DNA of 64,000 nucleotides, taken from the NCBI RefSeq assembly GCF_014805525.1, contig NZ_JACFSZ010000005.1, positions 62,001-126,000 on the forward strand, in the 5' to 3' direction. This document shows, piece by piece, positions 24,058 through 31,822 of the stretch. The stretch comes from Rhabdothermincola sediminis. Lineage in GTDB: Bacteria; Actinomycetota; Acidimicrobiia; Acidimicrobiales; Acidimicrobilacustridaceae. Both the position numbers and the translations under genes were made by a program. Position 1 is the stretch's first letter; each line of letters opens with the position of its first letter. The notes under the pieces were generated by a model. It searched no databases, was not told the origin of the DNA, and saw only the letters and a program-made list of their open reading frames with translations.

Positions 24058-25383
24058 ATCAACCTCGCGCTCGGCCTGCTGGCCGTCTGCTTGCTGATCG
24101 TCGCCAACGGGGTGTTCGTCGCGGCCGAGTTCGCCCTGGTGGCCGTGGACCGGAGCCGGATCGACCGCCAAGCTGAGGCCGGCAGTCGGCGGGCCCGGTC
24201 GGTGCGGGCCCTGTTGCGGCGGCTGTCGTTCCATCTGGCGGGCGCCCAGCTCGGGATCACGGTGACGTCGCTGGTGATCGGCTTCCTCGCCGAGCCGGTG
24301 CTCGCCGAGGTGCTGCGGCCGGTGCTGGAACCGATCGTGGGCGCCCGAGCGGTCCGCGGGCTGGCCGTCACCGTCGGCTTCGTACTGGCCACCATCGTCC
24401 AGATGATCGTCGGCGAGCTCATGCCGAAGGGTCTCGCCATCGCGCACCCCGAGCGCACCAGCCGGGTGCTCGCACCGTTCCTCACGGCGTACGGCACCGT
24501 GTTCGGACCGCTGATCCGGGCCCTCAACGGGGCGGCCAACTGGACCGTGCGGCGTCTGGGCATGGAGCCCCGTGAGGAGCTCTCGCGGGTCCGCACCCTC
24601 TCGGAGTTCGAGCTGCTGGTGGCGGCGTCCGAGCAGGAGGGCACGCTCGCCGGCTCGGCGTCGACGCTGCTCACCAGGTCGATCCGGTTCGGTCGCAAGA
24701 CCGCGGCCGACGCGCTGGTGCCACGGACCTCGGTGCGGGCCATCCCGCTCGACGGCACGGTCGCGGACCTGGTGGCCGCGTCGGCCGAGACCGGGCATTC
24801 GCGCTTCCCGGTCTACGGCGCGGACCTCGACGACATCCGGGGCGTGGTGCACGTGCGTGCCGCTCACACCGTCCCCCAGTCCCGGCGGGCGACCACGGGC
24901 GTGGGCTCGCTGATGACTGACGTGCTCACCGTGCCGGAGAGCCGGGAGCTCGAGGACGTCCTGTTCGACATGCGCTCCCGCCGCCAGCACCTCGCGGTGG
25001 TGGTCGACGAGTACGGCGGGACGGCAGGGATCATCACCCTCGAGGACATCATCGAGGAGATCGTCGGCGAGATCGACGACGAGTACGACACCGTCACCCC
25101 GCGCCTCACCCGCGTGCGCGGTCCGGGAGAGTGGGTCCTGTCGGGGACGCTGCACCGCGACGAGGTCTACGACGCCACCGGCCTCGAGGTGCCCGAGGGA
25201 AGCTTCGACACGCTCGCCGGCTTCGTGCTCGACCGGTTGGGCCACATCCCCGAGGTGGGCGAGCAGTTGAGCTGGGACGGCTGGACCCTGACCGTCGTGG
25301 CCATGGACCGCCGGCGGATCGCCGAGGTGGCCGTCGTGGGACCCGGCGAGGAACCCCAGCCGGAAGGGCCGGGGAGGCGATGA
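24058..25383 (+). CDS. CNNM/CorC-HlyC family membrane protein with CBS domains (first of pair)
   Basis: A protein of about 441 residues: an N-terminal DUF21/CNNM domain with three to four helices (LALGLLAVCLLIVANGVFVA, then AQLGITVTSLVIGF and VGELMPK), a CBS pair (RFPVYGADLDDIRGVVHV; VVVDEYGGTAGIITLEDIIEEIVGEI, shown in parts), and a C-terminal CorC_HlyC beta domain. Members handle Mg or Co transport or efflux. The start is unusual: the best-placed codon is ATC at 24058, which follows GGAG and matches where homologues begin; the only standard upstream start is GTG 23971 inside the palindrome and before the promoter. Start remains uncertain. It overlaps the next gene by four bases. Confidence 0.85.
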   Translation: MNLALGLLAVCLLIVANGVFVAAEFALVAVDRSRIDRQAEAGSRRARSVRALLRRLSFHLAGAQLGITVTSLVIGFLAEPVLAEVLRPVLEPIVGARAVRGLAVTVGFVLATIVQMIVGELMPKGLAIAHPERTSRVLAPFLTAYGTVFGPLIRALNGAANWTVRRLGMEPREELSRVRTLSEFELLVAASEQEGTLAGSASTLLTRSIRFGRKTAADALVPRTSVRAIPLDGTVADLVAASAETGHSRFPVYGADLDDIRGVVHVRAAHTVPQSRRATTGVGSLMTDVLTVPESRELEDVLFDMRSRRQHLAVVVDEYGGTAGIITLEDIIEEIVGEIDDEYDTVTPRLTRVRGPGEWVLSGTLHRDEVYDATGLEVPEGSFDTLAGFVLDRLGHIPEVGEQLSWDGWTLTVVAMDRRRIAEVAVVGPGEEPQPEGPGRR

Positions 25384-26435
25384 AGGTCTGGCCTTTCGCC
25401 GCGGCGGTGGCCCTGCTGTTCGCCAACGGCTTCTTCGTGGCGGTGGAGTTCGCGGTGGTCGGCTCCCGCCGCACCAAGCTCCAGGAGCTGGCCGCGGCCG
25501 GGGATCGCCGGGCCGAGCGTGCCATGGCGGCGCTCACCGACCTCAACCGGGAGCTCGGCGGCGCCCAGCTCGGCATCACCATGGCGTCGCTCGGGCTCGG
25601 CGTGGTGGCCGAACCAGCGGTGGCCGAGCTGATCACGCCCCTGGTGGAGATCACCGGTGCCTCCGAAGCGCTCGCCCACTCCATCGCCTTGGGGATCGCG
25701 CTGGTGATCGTGGTCTTCTTCCATCTGGTGGTGGGGGAGATGGTGCCGAAGAACGTGGCCATCGTCGATCCCGAGCGCACCTTGCTCCGACTCGCCCCGC
25801 TCGACCGGGCGTACCTGTTCCTGTTCGGTCCGATCGTGGCCGTGCTGACCGCGCTGGCCAATGGCGGCCTGCGCCTGATGGGGGTGCGGACGCGCCGTGA
25901 GCTGGCGGTCGGTCACACCGCCGAGGAGCTGGCACTCATGGTCGCCACCTCACGGGAGGAAGGCGTGATCGAGGACTTCGCCGCCGACCTCATGGCTGGG
26001 GTGCTCGATTTCGGGGGTCGTGACGTCTCGGCGGTGATGGTGCCCCGGGAGCGGATCGCGACGATCTCGATCGGCACCAGCGTGGCCGAGGCCGAGCGGG
26101 TGGTGCTCGAGCGCGGCCACTCACGGTTGCTGGTGACCGGTCGGGACCTCGACGACGTCCGCGGGTTCATCCACGCCAAGGACCTGCTCACCGTGCCGGC
26201 GGAGGCCGCCTCCCGGCCGGTGCCGCTGCGCCTGGTCAGGCGCATGCTCGACGTGCCCTGCGACCGCTCGCTCGAGGACCTCCTCCTCGGGATGCGGCGG
26301 GCCAGGGTCCATGTGGCCGTGGTTCGAGACCCGGATGGTCGCACCGCGGGCCTGGTCACCCTGGAGGACCTCGTCGAGGAGCTGGTGGGCGACATCCTCG
26401 ACGAGTCCGACCGGCCCTCGTCGAAGCGCTCGTGA
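25380..26435 (+). CDS. CNNM/CorC-HlyC family membrane protein with CBS domains (second of pair)
   Basis: A 351-residue paralogue of the preceding protein. It has the DUF21/CNNM membrane domain (FANGFFVAVEFAVVGSRR, AQLGITMASLGLGVVAEP, VVGEMVPKNVAI) and the CBS pair (GHSRLLVTGRDLDDVRGF; AGLVTLEDLVEELVGDI), but stops right after the CBS domains and lacks the C-terminal CorC_HlyC domain of its partner. The ATGA overlap implies coupled translation, and the two may form a heteromer. Possible Mg/Co ion handling is a family-based guess. Confidence 0.87.
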   Translation: MKVWPFAAAVALLFANGFFVAVEFAVVGSRRTKLQELAAAGDRRAERAMAALTDLNRELGGAQLGITMASLGLGVVAEPAVAELITPLVEITGASEALAHSIALGIALVIVVFFHLVVGEMVPKNVAIVDPERTLLRLAPLDRAYLFLFGPIVAVLTALANGGLRLMGVRTRRELAVGHTAEELALMVATSREEGVIEDFAADLMAGVLDFGGRDVSAVMVPRERIATISIGTSVAEAERVVLERGHSRLLVTGRDLDDVRGFIHAKDLLTVPAEAASRPVPLRLVRRMLDVPCDRSLEDLLLGMRRARVHVAVVRDPDGRTAGLVTLEDLVEELVGDILDESDRPSSKRS

Positions 26436-26440
26436 CCTCT

Positions 26441-26460
26441 GGCGGTCCTGCCACACCGCC
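26441..26460 (+). terminator. Weak hairpin after the CNNM pair
   Basis: GGCGGT pairs with ACCGCC across an eight-base loop, five bases after the stop. The stem is short and no T-tract follows, so terminator function is tentative. Confidence 0.3.
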
Positions 26461-26516
26461 CACTCCTGCCACACGTGCAACACGCGCCACCTGGACAACG
26501 TGAGCCACGAGTACGC

Positions 26517-26522
26517 TAGCCT
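26517..26522 (+). promoter_or_regulatory. -10 box (TAGCCT) of the M23 peptidase gene
   Basis: TAGCCT ends eight bases before the GTG start; an overlapping TACGCT begins five bases earlier. No Shine-Dalgarno site fits between box and start. Confidence 0.5.
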
Positions 26523-26530
26523 CGCGCGCC

Positions 26531-27646
26531 GTGCGTGGCGCCGCTTCCGGACCCCTCGCGCTGACCGTCGCGCTCGCCCTGCTGGTCGCGGTGGCCCAGC
26601 CGGCTGGCGCCGAGCAGACGCCTGGGCTCACGGAGGCCCGCCGGCGGGCGACCGAGACCACCCGGCAGCTCGCCCGGATCGAAGCTGAGCTCGGGGAGCT
26701 CGACGCGCAGGTCAGCCGGCTCGAATCCGAGCGGGCGGACGCCGAGAGCCGGCTCGAGGGGCTGCGGGACCGGGTCCGGCACGTCGCCGTGGAGCGGTAC
26801 ACGAGCTCGGGCAGCGATGTCGAGCTGTTGCTGGGAGTGGACATCAACGAGCAGGAGCGCGCCCGGGCCCTGGCCCGGTTCGTGACCCAGAGCGATGTCG
26901 ACGCGATCGACGAGTACCGGGCGACGAAGGCCCGGCTCGAGCGAGCTGCTGCGGAGCTTGCCGCTCGCCAGGAGGATCAGCAGGCCAAGCTGCAGGCGAT
27001 CCGGCACCAGCGCGAGAAGCTCGACCGGGAGCTGGCGGAGCTCGAGCGGCAGGACGCGCAGCGGATCGACGCGGAGCGCCGGGCGGCCGAAGAGGCCGCG
27101 CGGCGAGCCGCCACTGACCGGGCGAGCGGATCCGGAGCGGGACAGTCGACCGCCGTAGGCGGCACCCGAGGTGGCCCCCCCGCCACCAGCGGTACCGGAA
27201 GCAGGCAACCCACAGCCCCGCCACCGACGGTCGCCCCTCCCGCCAGCGGTGGCGGGCTGTGGATCTGCCCGGTGCAGGGTGCACGGACATTCGTCGACTC
27301 CTGGGGTGCCCCGCGGCCCGGTGGGCGGGCACACCAGGGGGTCGACATCATGGCCCCGCGAGGCACCCCGGTGGTGACCCCGGTCAGCGGGATGGTGCAG
27401 CTGAAGACCGGTGGCATCGGAGGGCTCACCTTCCGCCTCCAGGGCGACGACGGCAACTGGTACTACGGCGCCCACCTCGACTCCTACGCCGGGGTCGACG
27501 GCCGGCTCCCCGCGGGAACGGTCGTGGGCTACGTGGGCGATACGGGTGACGCCAAGGGCACCGGCACACACCTGCACTTCGAGATCCACATCGGCGGCTA
27601 CGGCAGACCGGTGAACCCGTATCCCACCGTGGCCAGGTACTGCTGA
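26531..27646 (+). CDS. Secreted M23 family metallopeptidase with coiled coil (EnvC-like)
   Basis: A 371-residue exported protein. A signal peptide (residues 1-27, cleavage near PAGAEQ) is followed by a Glu/Arg-rich coiled coil (33-195), a Gly/Thr/Pro linker (198-240) and an M23 domain. The zinc site is intact: His268 and Asp272 (AHQGVD), His315 (GAHLD) and His347/His349 (THLHFE). It should cleave peptidoglycan cross-links outside the membrane, with the coiled coil for localisation or autoinhibition as in EnvC/NlpD-type proteins; since the metal ligands are present it is likely catalytically active rather than only an activator. Next gene begins two bases after the stop. Confidence 0.9.
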   Translation: MRGAASGPLALTVALALLVAVAQPAGAEQTPGLTEARRRATETTRQLARIEAELGELDAQVSRLESERADAESRLEGLRDRVRHVAVERYTSSGSDVELLLGVDINEQERARALARFVTQSDVDAIDEYRATKARLERAAAELAARQEDQQAKLQAIRHQREKLDRELAELERQDAQRIDAERRAAEEAARRAATDRASGSGAGQSTAVGGTRGGPPATSGTGSRQPTAPPPTVAPPASGGGLWICPVQGARTFVDSWGAPRPGGRAHQGVDIMAPRGTPVVTPVSGMVQLKTGGIGGLTFRLQGDDGNWYYGAHLDSYAGVDGRLPAGTVVGYVGDTGDAKGTGTHLHFEIHIGGYGRPVNPYPTVARYC

Positions 27647-27647
27647 A

Positions 27648-28586
27648 GTGGAGCCGGCCGAGCTGGCGAGCGCGCTCGGCAGCCACTTGGGAGGCGAGGT
27701 GGGCGATCTGCGCCGGCTCTCCGGCGGCGCCTCGCGCGAGACCTTCGGTCTGGAGCTCGACGGCCGGCCGTTGATCCTGCAACGGGTACGACCGGGTCCG
27801 GTCGCCGGGTCGTTCTCCATGGAGGCCGAGGCGGAGCTGCTGGCCGCGGCGGCGCGAGCCGGCGTCCCCGTGGCCAGGGTCATGGCGGCGTCGGATGACC
27901 CGAGCATCCTCGGCGCGCCGTTCATCGTGACGGAACGGCTGGAAGGGGAGACCATCGCCCGGCGGATCCTGCGCGACGACCGCTTCGCCACCGCGCGGGG
28001 GGTCCTCGTCGGCCAGTGCGCGGTGGCGCTGGCTCGCATCCACCGGCTCTCGGCGGACGATGCCTCCGGGCTGCGCGTCCAGGACCAGCTAGGGGAGCTG
28101 CGGCGCCTGGTGGACGCGCTCGGCGGGGCGCACCCCGCGTTCGAGCTGGCATTCCGCTGGTTGGAGGCCAACCGGCCGCCACCGGCCACACCGTCGGTGG
28201 TCCACGGCGACTTCCGGCTCGGCAACCTCCTCGTGGCCCCCGGGGGCTTGGTGGCGGTGCTCGACTGGGAGCTAGCCCACCTCGGCGACCCCCTGGCCGA
28301 CCTCGGGTGGTTCACCATCCGGGCCTGGCGGTTCGGAGGAACCGGGGAGGTCGCCGGCTTGGGCTCGCTCGACGAGCTGCTCGCCGGCTACGAGGCGGCC
28401 GGTGGCCTGCCCGTGGACCGGGAGGCGCTGTACTGGTGGCAGGTCCTCGGCACCTTGCGGTGGGGCGTCATCTGCCTGCTGCAGGCGTCCGCGCACCTGA
28501 GCGGTGCTAGCCGGTCGGTCGAGCTGGCCGCGATCGGGCGGCGGGTCTGTGAGACCGAGTACGACCTGCTGAGGATGCTCCCGTGA
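27648..28586 (+). CDS. Phosphotransferase family protein (APH/ACAD10-11 kinase-like)
   Basis: A 312-residue aminoglycoside phosphotransferase-fold kinase. The nucleotide loop is SGGASRETF (25-33). The catalytic loop is VHGDFRLGNLL with Asp188 as base and Asn193, and Asp206 in VLDWELA binds metal. This subgroup is the one fused to acyl-CoA dehydrogenase in human ACAD10/11, which phosphorylates 4-hydroxyacyl-CoAs during catabolism. The following gene, DUF6285, is its usual partner and overlaps by four bases (GTGA). A role in hydroxyacyl-CoA breakdown is inferred; antibiotic resistance is unlikely. Confidence 0.85.
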   Translation: MEPAELASALGSHLGGEVGDLRRLSGGASRETFGLELDGRPLILQRVRPGPVAGSFSMEAEAELLAAAARAGVPVARVMAASDDPSILGAPFIVTERLEGETIARRILRDDRFATARGVLVGQCAVALARIHRLSADDASGLRVQDQLGELRRLVDALGGAHPAFELAFRWLEANRPPPATPSVVHGDFRLGNLLVAPGGLVAVLDWELAHLGDPLADLGWFTIRAWRFGGTGEVAGLGSLDELLAGYEAAGGLPVDREALYWWQVLGTLRWGVICLLQASAHLSGASRSVELAAIGRRVCETEYDLLRMLP

Positions 28587-28939
28587 GCGCACCCCACGAT
28601 CGGCCCACGGCAGCGGAGTTGGTGGAGGCGGTCCGCGAGCTGCTCGAGCACGACGTGCTCGACCTCACCGAGGGGCGGGTGCGGTTCCACGTGCGGGTGG
28701 CCATGAACGTGTTGAGGATGGTGGAGCGCGAGCTCGCCGAAGGCCCGGCGATGGCCGCGGCCCACGCCCGGCGCCTCGAACAGGTGGGCTTCACGAGTGA
28801 TGCCGAGCTCGCGGCCGCCATCCGGGCCGGTGCCCTCGACCCGCGCTACGACGAGGTCAAGGCGGTGATCTATGGCAGCGTGGTCGACAAGCTGCGAGTG
28901 GCTAACCCCGAGTACCTGGAGCCCGAGGACCGCGGTTGA
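28583..28939 (+). CDS. DUF6285 domain-containing protein
   Basis: A 118-residue, mostly helical, soluble protein. Segments such as ELVEAVRELLEHDV, RVRFHVRVAMNVLRMVEREL and the C-terminal DPRYDEVKAVIYGSVVDKLRVANP match a small domain found beside ACAD11-type kinases. The GTG start overlaps the kinase stop (GTGA). It may be a regulatory or structural subunit of that kinase. No catalytic motif is visible. Confidence 0.8.
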   Translation: MSAPHDRPTAAELVEAVRELLEHDVLDLTEGRVRFHVRVAMNVLRMVERELAEGPAMAAAHARRLEQVGFTSDAELAAAIRAGALDPRYDEVKAVIYGSVVDKLRVANPEYLEPEDRG

Positions 28940-28969
28940 TCGGCCCCCTGGGGGTGTCCGACGGAGGGC

Positions 28970-29737
28970 TCAGGCGCCCGTGGCGTGGTACCCGCCGTCG
29001 ACGTGGAGCATCTCGCCGGTGGTCAGGGGGAACCAGTCCGAGAGGAGCGCTACACACGCTTTCGAGACCGCGTCGGCGTCCTTGACGTTCCAACCCAGAG
29101 GGGCGCGGTCGGCCCACACGTCCTCGAAGGTGGAGAAGCCGGGGATCGAACGGGCGGCGACGGTCTTGATGGGACCGGCAGCGACGAGGTTCACCCGGAT
29201 CCCCTGGGGGCCGAGGTAGCGGGCGAGGTAGCGGGCGGTGGACTCGAGCGCGGCTTTCGCCACTCCCATCCAGTCGTAGGCGGGCCAGGCCACGGTGGCG
29301 TCGAAGTCGAGGGCGACGATCGACCCGCCCGCGCTCATCAGCGGTGCGACCGCGTCGGCGAGCGCCTTCAGGGAGTACGCGGAGACGTTCAGCGCCACAC
29401 CGACGTCCTCCCAGGTGGCGTCGAGGAAGGTGCCGCCCAGGCACACCGGCGGAGCGAAGCCGATGGCGTGCAGTGCGCCGTCGACACGACCCCATCGATC
29501 TGCGAGCTGCTCGCGAAGCTCACCGGGGTGTGAGGCATCGGTGGCGTCGAACTCGAGCACCTCGGGCTCCATCGGCAGTTTCGACGCGGCGCGCCTGGTG
29601 TTCTTCATCACCTTGCCGACACTGGTGAGCAGCAGCTCCGCGCCTTGCTCCTGGGCGAGCTTGGCCACCCCGAACGCCAGTGACGCCTCGGTGAGCACAC
29701 CGGTGACGACGAGACGCTTTCCTTCCAGCAGACCCAT
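28970..29737 (-). CDS. fabI: Enoyl-[acyl-carrier-protein] reductase (NADH), FabI/InhA-like
   Basis: A 255-residue SDR that reduces trans-2-enoyl-ACP in fatty acid elongation. The active-site dyad Tyr154-x6-Lys161 lies in YDWMGVAKAALES, almost as in mycobacterial InhA, and is followed by GPQGIRVNLVAAGPIKTVAAR. The N-terminus GKRLVVTGVLTEASLAFGVA has the FabI-type nucleotide motif. ATG 29737 is chosen because GGAGGT sits just upstream; the longer frame lacks conservation. It is divergent from the F420 reductase gene and convergent with DUF6285. InhA-type enzymes are isoniazid/triclosan targets; sensitivity cannot be inferred here. Confidence 0.92.
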   Translation of the reverse strand: MGLLEGKRLVVTGVLTEASLAFGVAKLAQEQGAELLLTSVGKVMKNTRRAASKLPMEPEVLEFDATDASHPGELREQLADRWGRVDGALHAIGFAPPVCLGGTFLDATWEDVGVALNVSAYSLKALADAVAPLMSAGGSIVALDFDATVAWPAYDWMGVAKAALESTARYLARYLGPQGIRVNLVAAGPIKTVAARSIPGFSTFEDVWADRAPLGWNVKDADAVSKACVALLSDWFPLTTGEMLHVDGGYHATGA

Positions 29738-29834
29738 GGGACCTCCGACCGCGACGGCGGTGGGCACGTTACCGGCCACGGCGGCCATGCCTGATTCGTC
29801 GTCAGGGTTTGGACCGCCGTGTCGGGTCATCGCC

Positions 29835-29840
29835 TAGGGT
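29835..29840 (+). promoter_or_regulatory. -10 box (TAGGGT) of the F420 reductase gene
   Basis: TAGGGT ends six bases before the GTG start, implying a leaderless transcript. Confidence 0.5.
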
Positions 29841-29846
29841 GGCGGT

Positions 29847-30509
29847 GTGCAGATCGGGATTCTTGGTGCAACCGGTCCGGCGGGCAGCGGTCTCGCTGCT
29901 CGCCTGGCATCCGTGGGCTTCGAGGTGGTGGTCGGTTCACGGTCGAAGTACCGGGCCATGGAGGTGCGCGACGGGCTGCTTTCCCGCTGGGAGGGCCGGA
30001 GCCTGGCCATCGACGCGGCCGACAACGAAGGGGCCGCCGCCGCCGAGGTTGTGGTGATCGCCACGCCGTGGGACGCCGCGGCAGCCACCGCCAAGTCGGT
30101 GGCCAGGCAGCTCCAGGGCAAGGTCGTGATCTCGATGGCCAACGCCTTGGCGAAGGTGGGCCACGAGTTCCAACCGCTGGTGCCCCCGCGCGGGTCCGTG
30201 GCCGCGTCGGTGCAGGCGGCCGTGCCGAGGTCGCGGGTCGCCGCGGCCTTGCACCACGTGCCGGCCAAGGAGCTGGGCGACCTCAACGGCGCGGTGGAGA
30301 GCGACGTGCTGGTGTGCTCCGATCATCCGGCAGCCACGGAGACGACCATCGACATCGTCTCGAAGATCCCCGATCTCCGCCCGCTCGACGCCGGCGAGCT
30401 GTCGAACGCGGCGCCGATCGAGGCCTTCGCCGCCGTCCTGCTGCAGCTGAACATCCGCTACAAGACCCGGGCCGCGGTTCGCTTCACCGGCATCAACGTC
30501 GATCACTGA
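29847..30509 (+). CDS. npdG: NADPH-dependent F420 reductase
   Basis: A 220-residue Rossmann protein of the F420H2:NADP oxidoreductase family, moving hydride between coenzyme F420 and NADP. The N-terminus MQIGILGATGPAGSGLAARL contains the dinucleotide fold and is followed by VVVGSRSKYRAME, where the Ser-Arg pair reads the NADP phosphate. Later segments VVVIATPWDAAAATA and HHVPAKELGDL fit the family. The GTG start has a -10 box only six bases upstream. It shows that the organism probably makes F420. It stands alone between fabI and the mshC-like gene. Confidence 0.9.
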   Translation: MQIGILGATGPAGSGLAARLASVGFEVVVGSRSKYRAMEVRDGLLSRWEGRSLAIDAADNEGAAAAEVVVIATPWDAAAATAKSVARQLQGKVVISMANALAKVGHEFQPLVPPRGSVAASVQAAVPRSRVAAALHHVPAKELGDLNGAVESDVLVCSDHPAATETTIDIVSKIPDLRPLDAGELSNAAPIEAFAAVLLQLNIRYKTRAAVRFTGINVDH

Positions 30510-30555
30510 CCGTCGAGCCCGGCGAGGGAGGTCGCCCGGCGCGTCACGGCGCCGG

Positions 30556-30561
30556 TACCCT
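30556..30561 (+). promoter_or_regulatory. -10 box (TACCCT) of the mshC-like gene
   Basis: TACCCT ends seven bases before the ATG, with no room for a Shine-Dalgarno site. Confidence 0.5.
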
Positions 30562-30568
30562 GCCGGCG

Positions 30569-31756
30569 ATGGGATCCGGTGACGGCAGCACCCTGCGCGA
30601 CGAGCCGTGGCGTGACCTGCCGCCCATGCGCTTGTACGACACCGCCCGCCAGGCCATCGTGCCGTTCGAGCCGGGGCGAGTGGTCACGATGTACACCTGC
30701 GGCATCACCCCCTACGACGCGACCCATATCGGTCACGCCGCGACCTACCTCACCTACGACGTGCTGCAACGCCGCCTGCGGGACCGGGGGCACGAGACCC
30801 GCTGCGTGCGCAACGTCACCGACGTCGACGACGACATCCTCCGCAAGGCACGGCAGTTGGGCGTCCATTACCTCGACCTGGCCGCGGCCGAGACCGCCCG
30901 CTTCGACGCCGACATGGAAGCCCTCGACGTGCTGCCGTGTTGGAGCGAGCCTCGGGCCACCTCCGCCATTGCCGACATCCGTGGCTTCATCGGCATGGTC
31001 CTCGACCGGGGCCATGCCTACCAGAGTGGGGGCGCGGTCTACTTCGACGTCAGCTCCTTCGAGCGCTTCGGGCAGATCAGCCACCTGTCCCGGGACGAGA
31101 TGCTCCGGCTGGCCGCGGAGCGCGGGGGGAACCCCGACGACCCGAACAAACGCGACCCGCTCGACTTCGTCCTGTGGCAGCCGTCGGCTGAAGGTGAGCC
31201 CGCGTGGGAGTCGCTGTGGGGCCCTGGCCGTCCGGGATGGCACATCGAGTGCTCGGCGCTCGCGCTGCGCGAGCTCGACACCACGATCGACCTGCACGGC
31301 GGCGGATCGGATCTGATCTTCCCGCACCACGAGTGCGAGGCCGCCCAGTCGGAAGCGGCGACCGGCCAGCGTTTCGTGCGCCACTGGATGCACCAGGCGA
31401 TGGTGCGGATGGGCGGCGAGAAGATGTCGAAGTCGCTCGGGAACCTGGTCTTCGTGAGCGACCTGTTGAAGAGCTTCGACCCCCGCGCCATCCGGTTGGC
31501 CTGCATCCAGCACCATTACCGCCACAGCTGGGAGTGGACCGACGACCTCATGCCCGAGGCCGCCGAGCGCCTGGAGCGCTGGCAGGCGGCGACGGCCGCA
31601 CCGGCCTCGACCGCCAGCGATGACACCCTGTCCGAGGTGCGGGCCGCCCTCGACGACGATCTCGACACCCCCCGGGCGGTGGCCGCCGTGGACGCAGCGG
31701 CCAGCCGGGGAGAGAGCGTGGGGCATGCCTCGGCGCTCCTCGGCGTCGAGCTCTGA
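30569..31756 (+). CDS. mshC: MshC-like cysteine:glucosaminyl inositol ligase (CysS family)
   Basis: A 395-residue class I synthetase fold. The HIGH motif is THIGHA (52-57) within GITPYDATHIGHAATY, and KMSKS is at 285-289. Zinc-site residues are seen as Cys44, Cys228 (HIECSA) and the HHE of FPHHECE. The wording ITPYDATH, and the length of about 395 rather than 460-plus residues without the CysS anticodon-binding tail, favour MshC, which joins cysteine to GlcN-inositol in mycothiol synthesis. A short cysteinyl-tRNA synthetase is the alternative. The ATG follows a -10 box by seven bases. Confidence 0.78.
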   Translation: MGSGDGSTLRDEPWRDLPPMRLYDTARQAIVPFEPGRVVTMYTCGITPYDATHIGHAATYLTYDVLQRRLRDRGHETRCVRNVTDVDDDILRKARQLGVHYLDLAAAETARFDADMEALDVLPCWSEPRATSAIADIRGFIGMVLDRGHAYQSGGAVYFDVSSFERFGQISHLSRDEMLRLAAERGGNPDDPNKRDPLDFVLWQPSAEGEPAWESLWGPGRPGWHIECSALALRELDTTIDLHGGGSDLIFPHHECEAAQSEAATGQRFVRHWMHQAMVRMGGEKMSKSLGNLVFVSDLLKSFDPRAIRLACIQHHYRHSWEWTDDLMPEAAERLERWQAATAAPASTASDDTLSEVRAALDDDLDTPRAVAAVDAAASRGESVGHASALLGVEL

Positions 31757-31809
31757 TCTGAGCGGGACCAGGTTCGGGCTCGGCCGGGGCGTCCCGGCAT
31801 GCGCTGTGG

Positions 31810-31815
31810 GAGAAT
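31810..31815 (+). promoter_or_regulatory. Possible -10 box (GAGAAT) of the acyltransferase gene
   Basis: GAGAAT ends seven bases before the ATG and fits the leaderless spacing although its first base is not T. Confidence 0.4.
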
Positions 31816-31822
31816 CGGCGCC

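Noticed and set aside
26447-26475. Short direct repeat TCCTGCCACAC repeated 18 bases apart
   Set aside because: Only two short copies in a spacer; not a CRISPR array or tandem repeat and no sign of function.
27648-28586. Aminoglycoside resistance kinase
   Set aside because: The coupled DUF6285 gene and the ACAD11-like pattern point to acyl-CoA catabolism.
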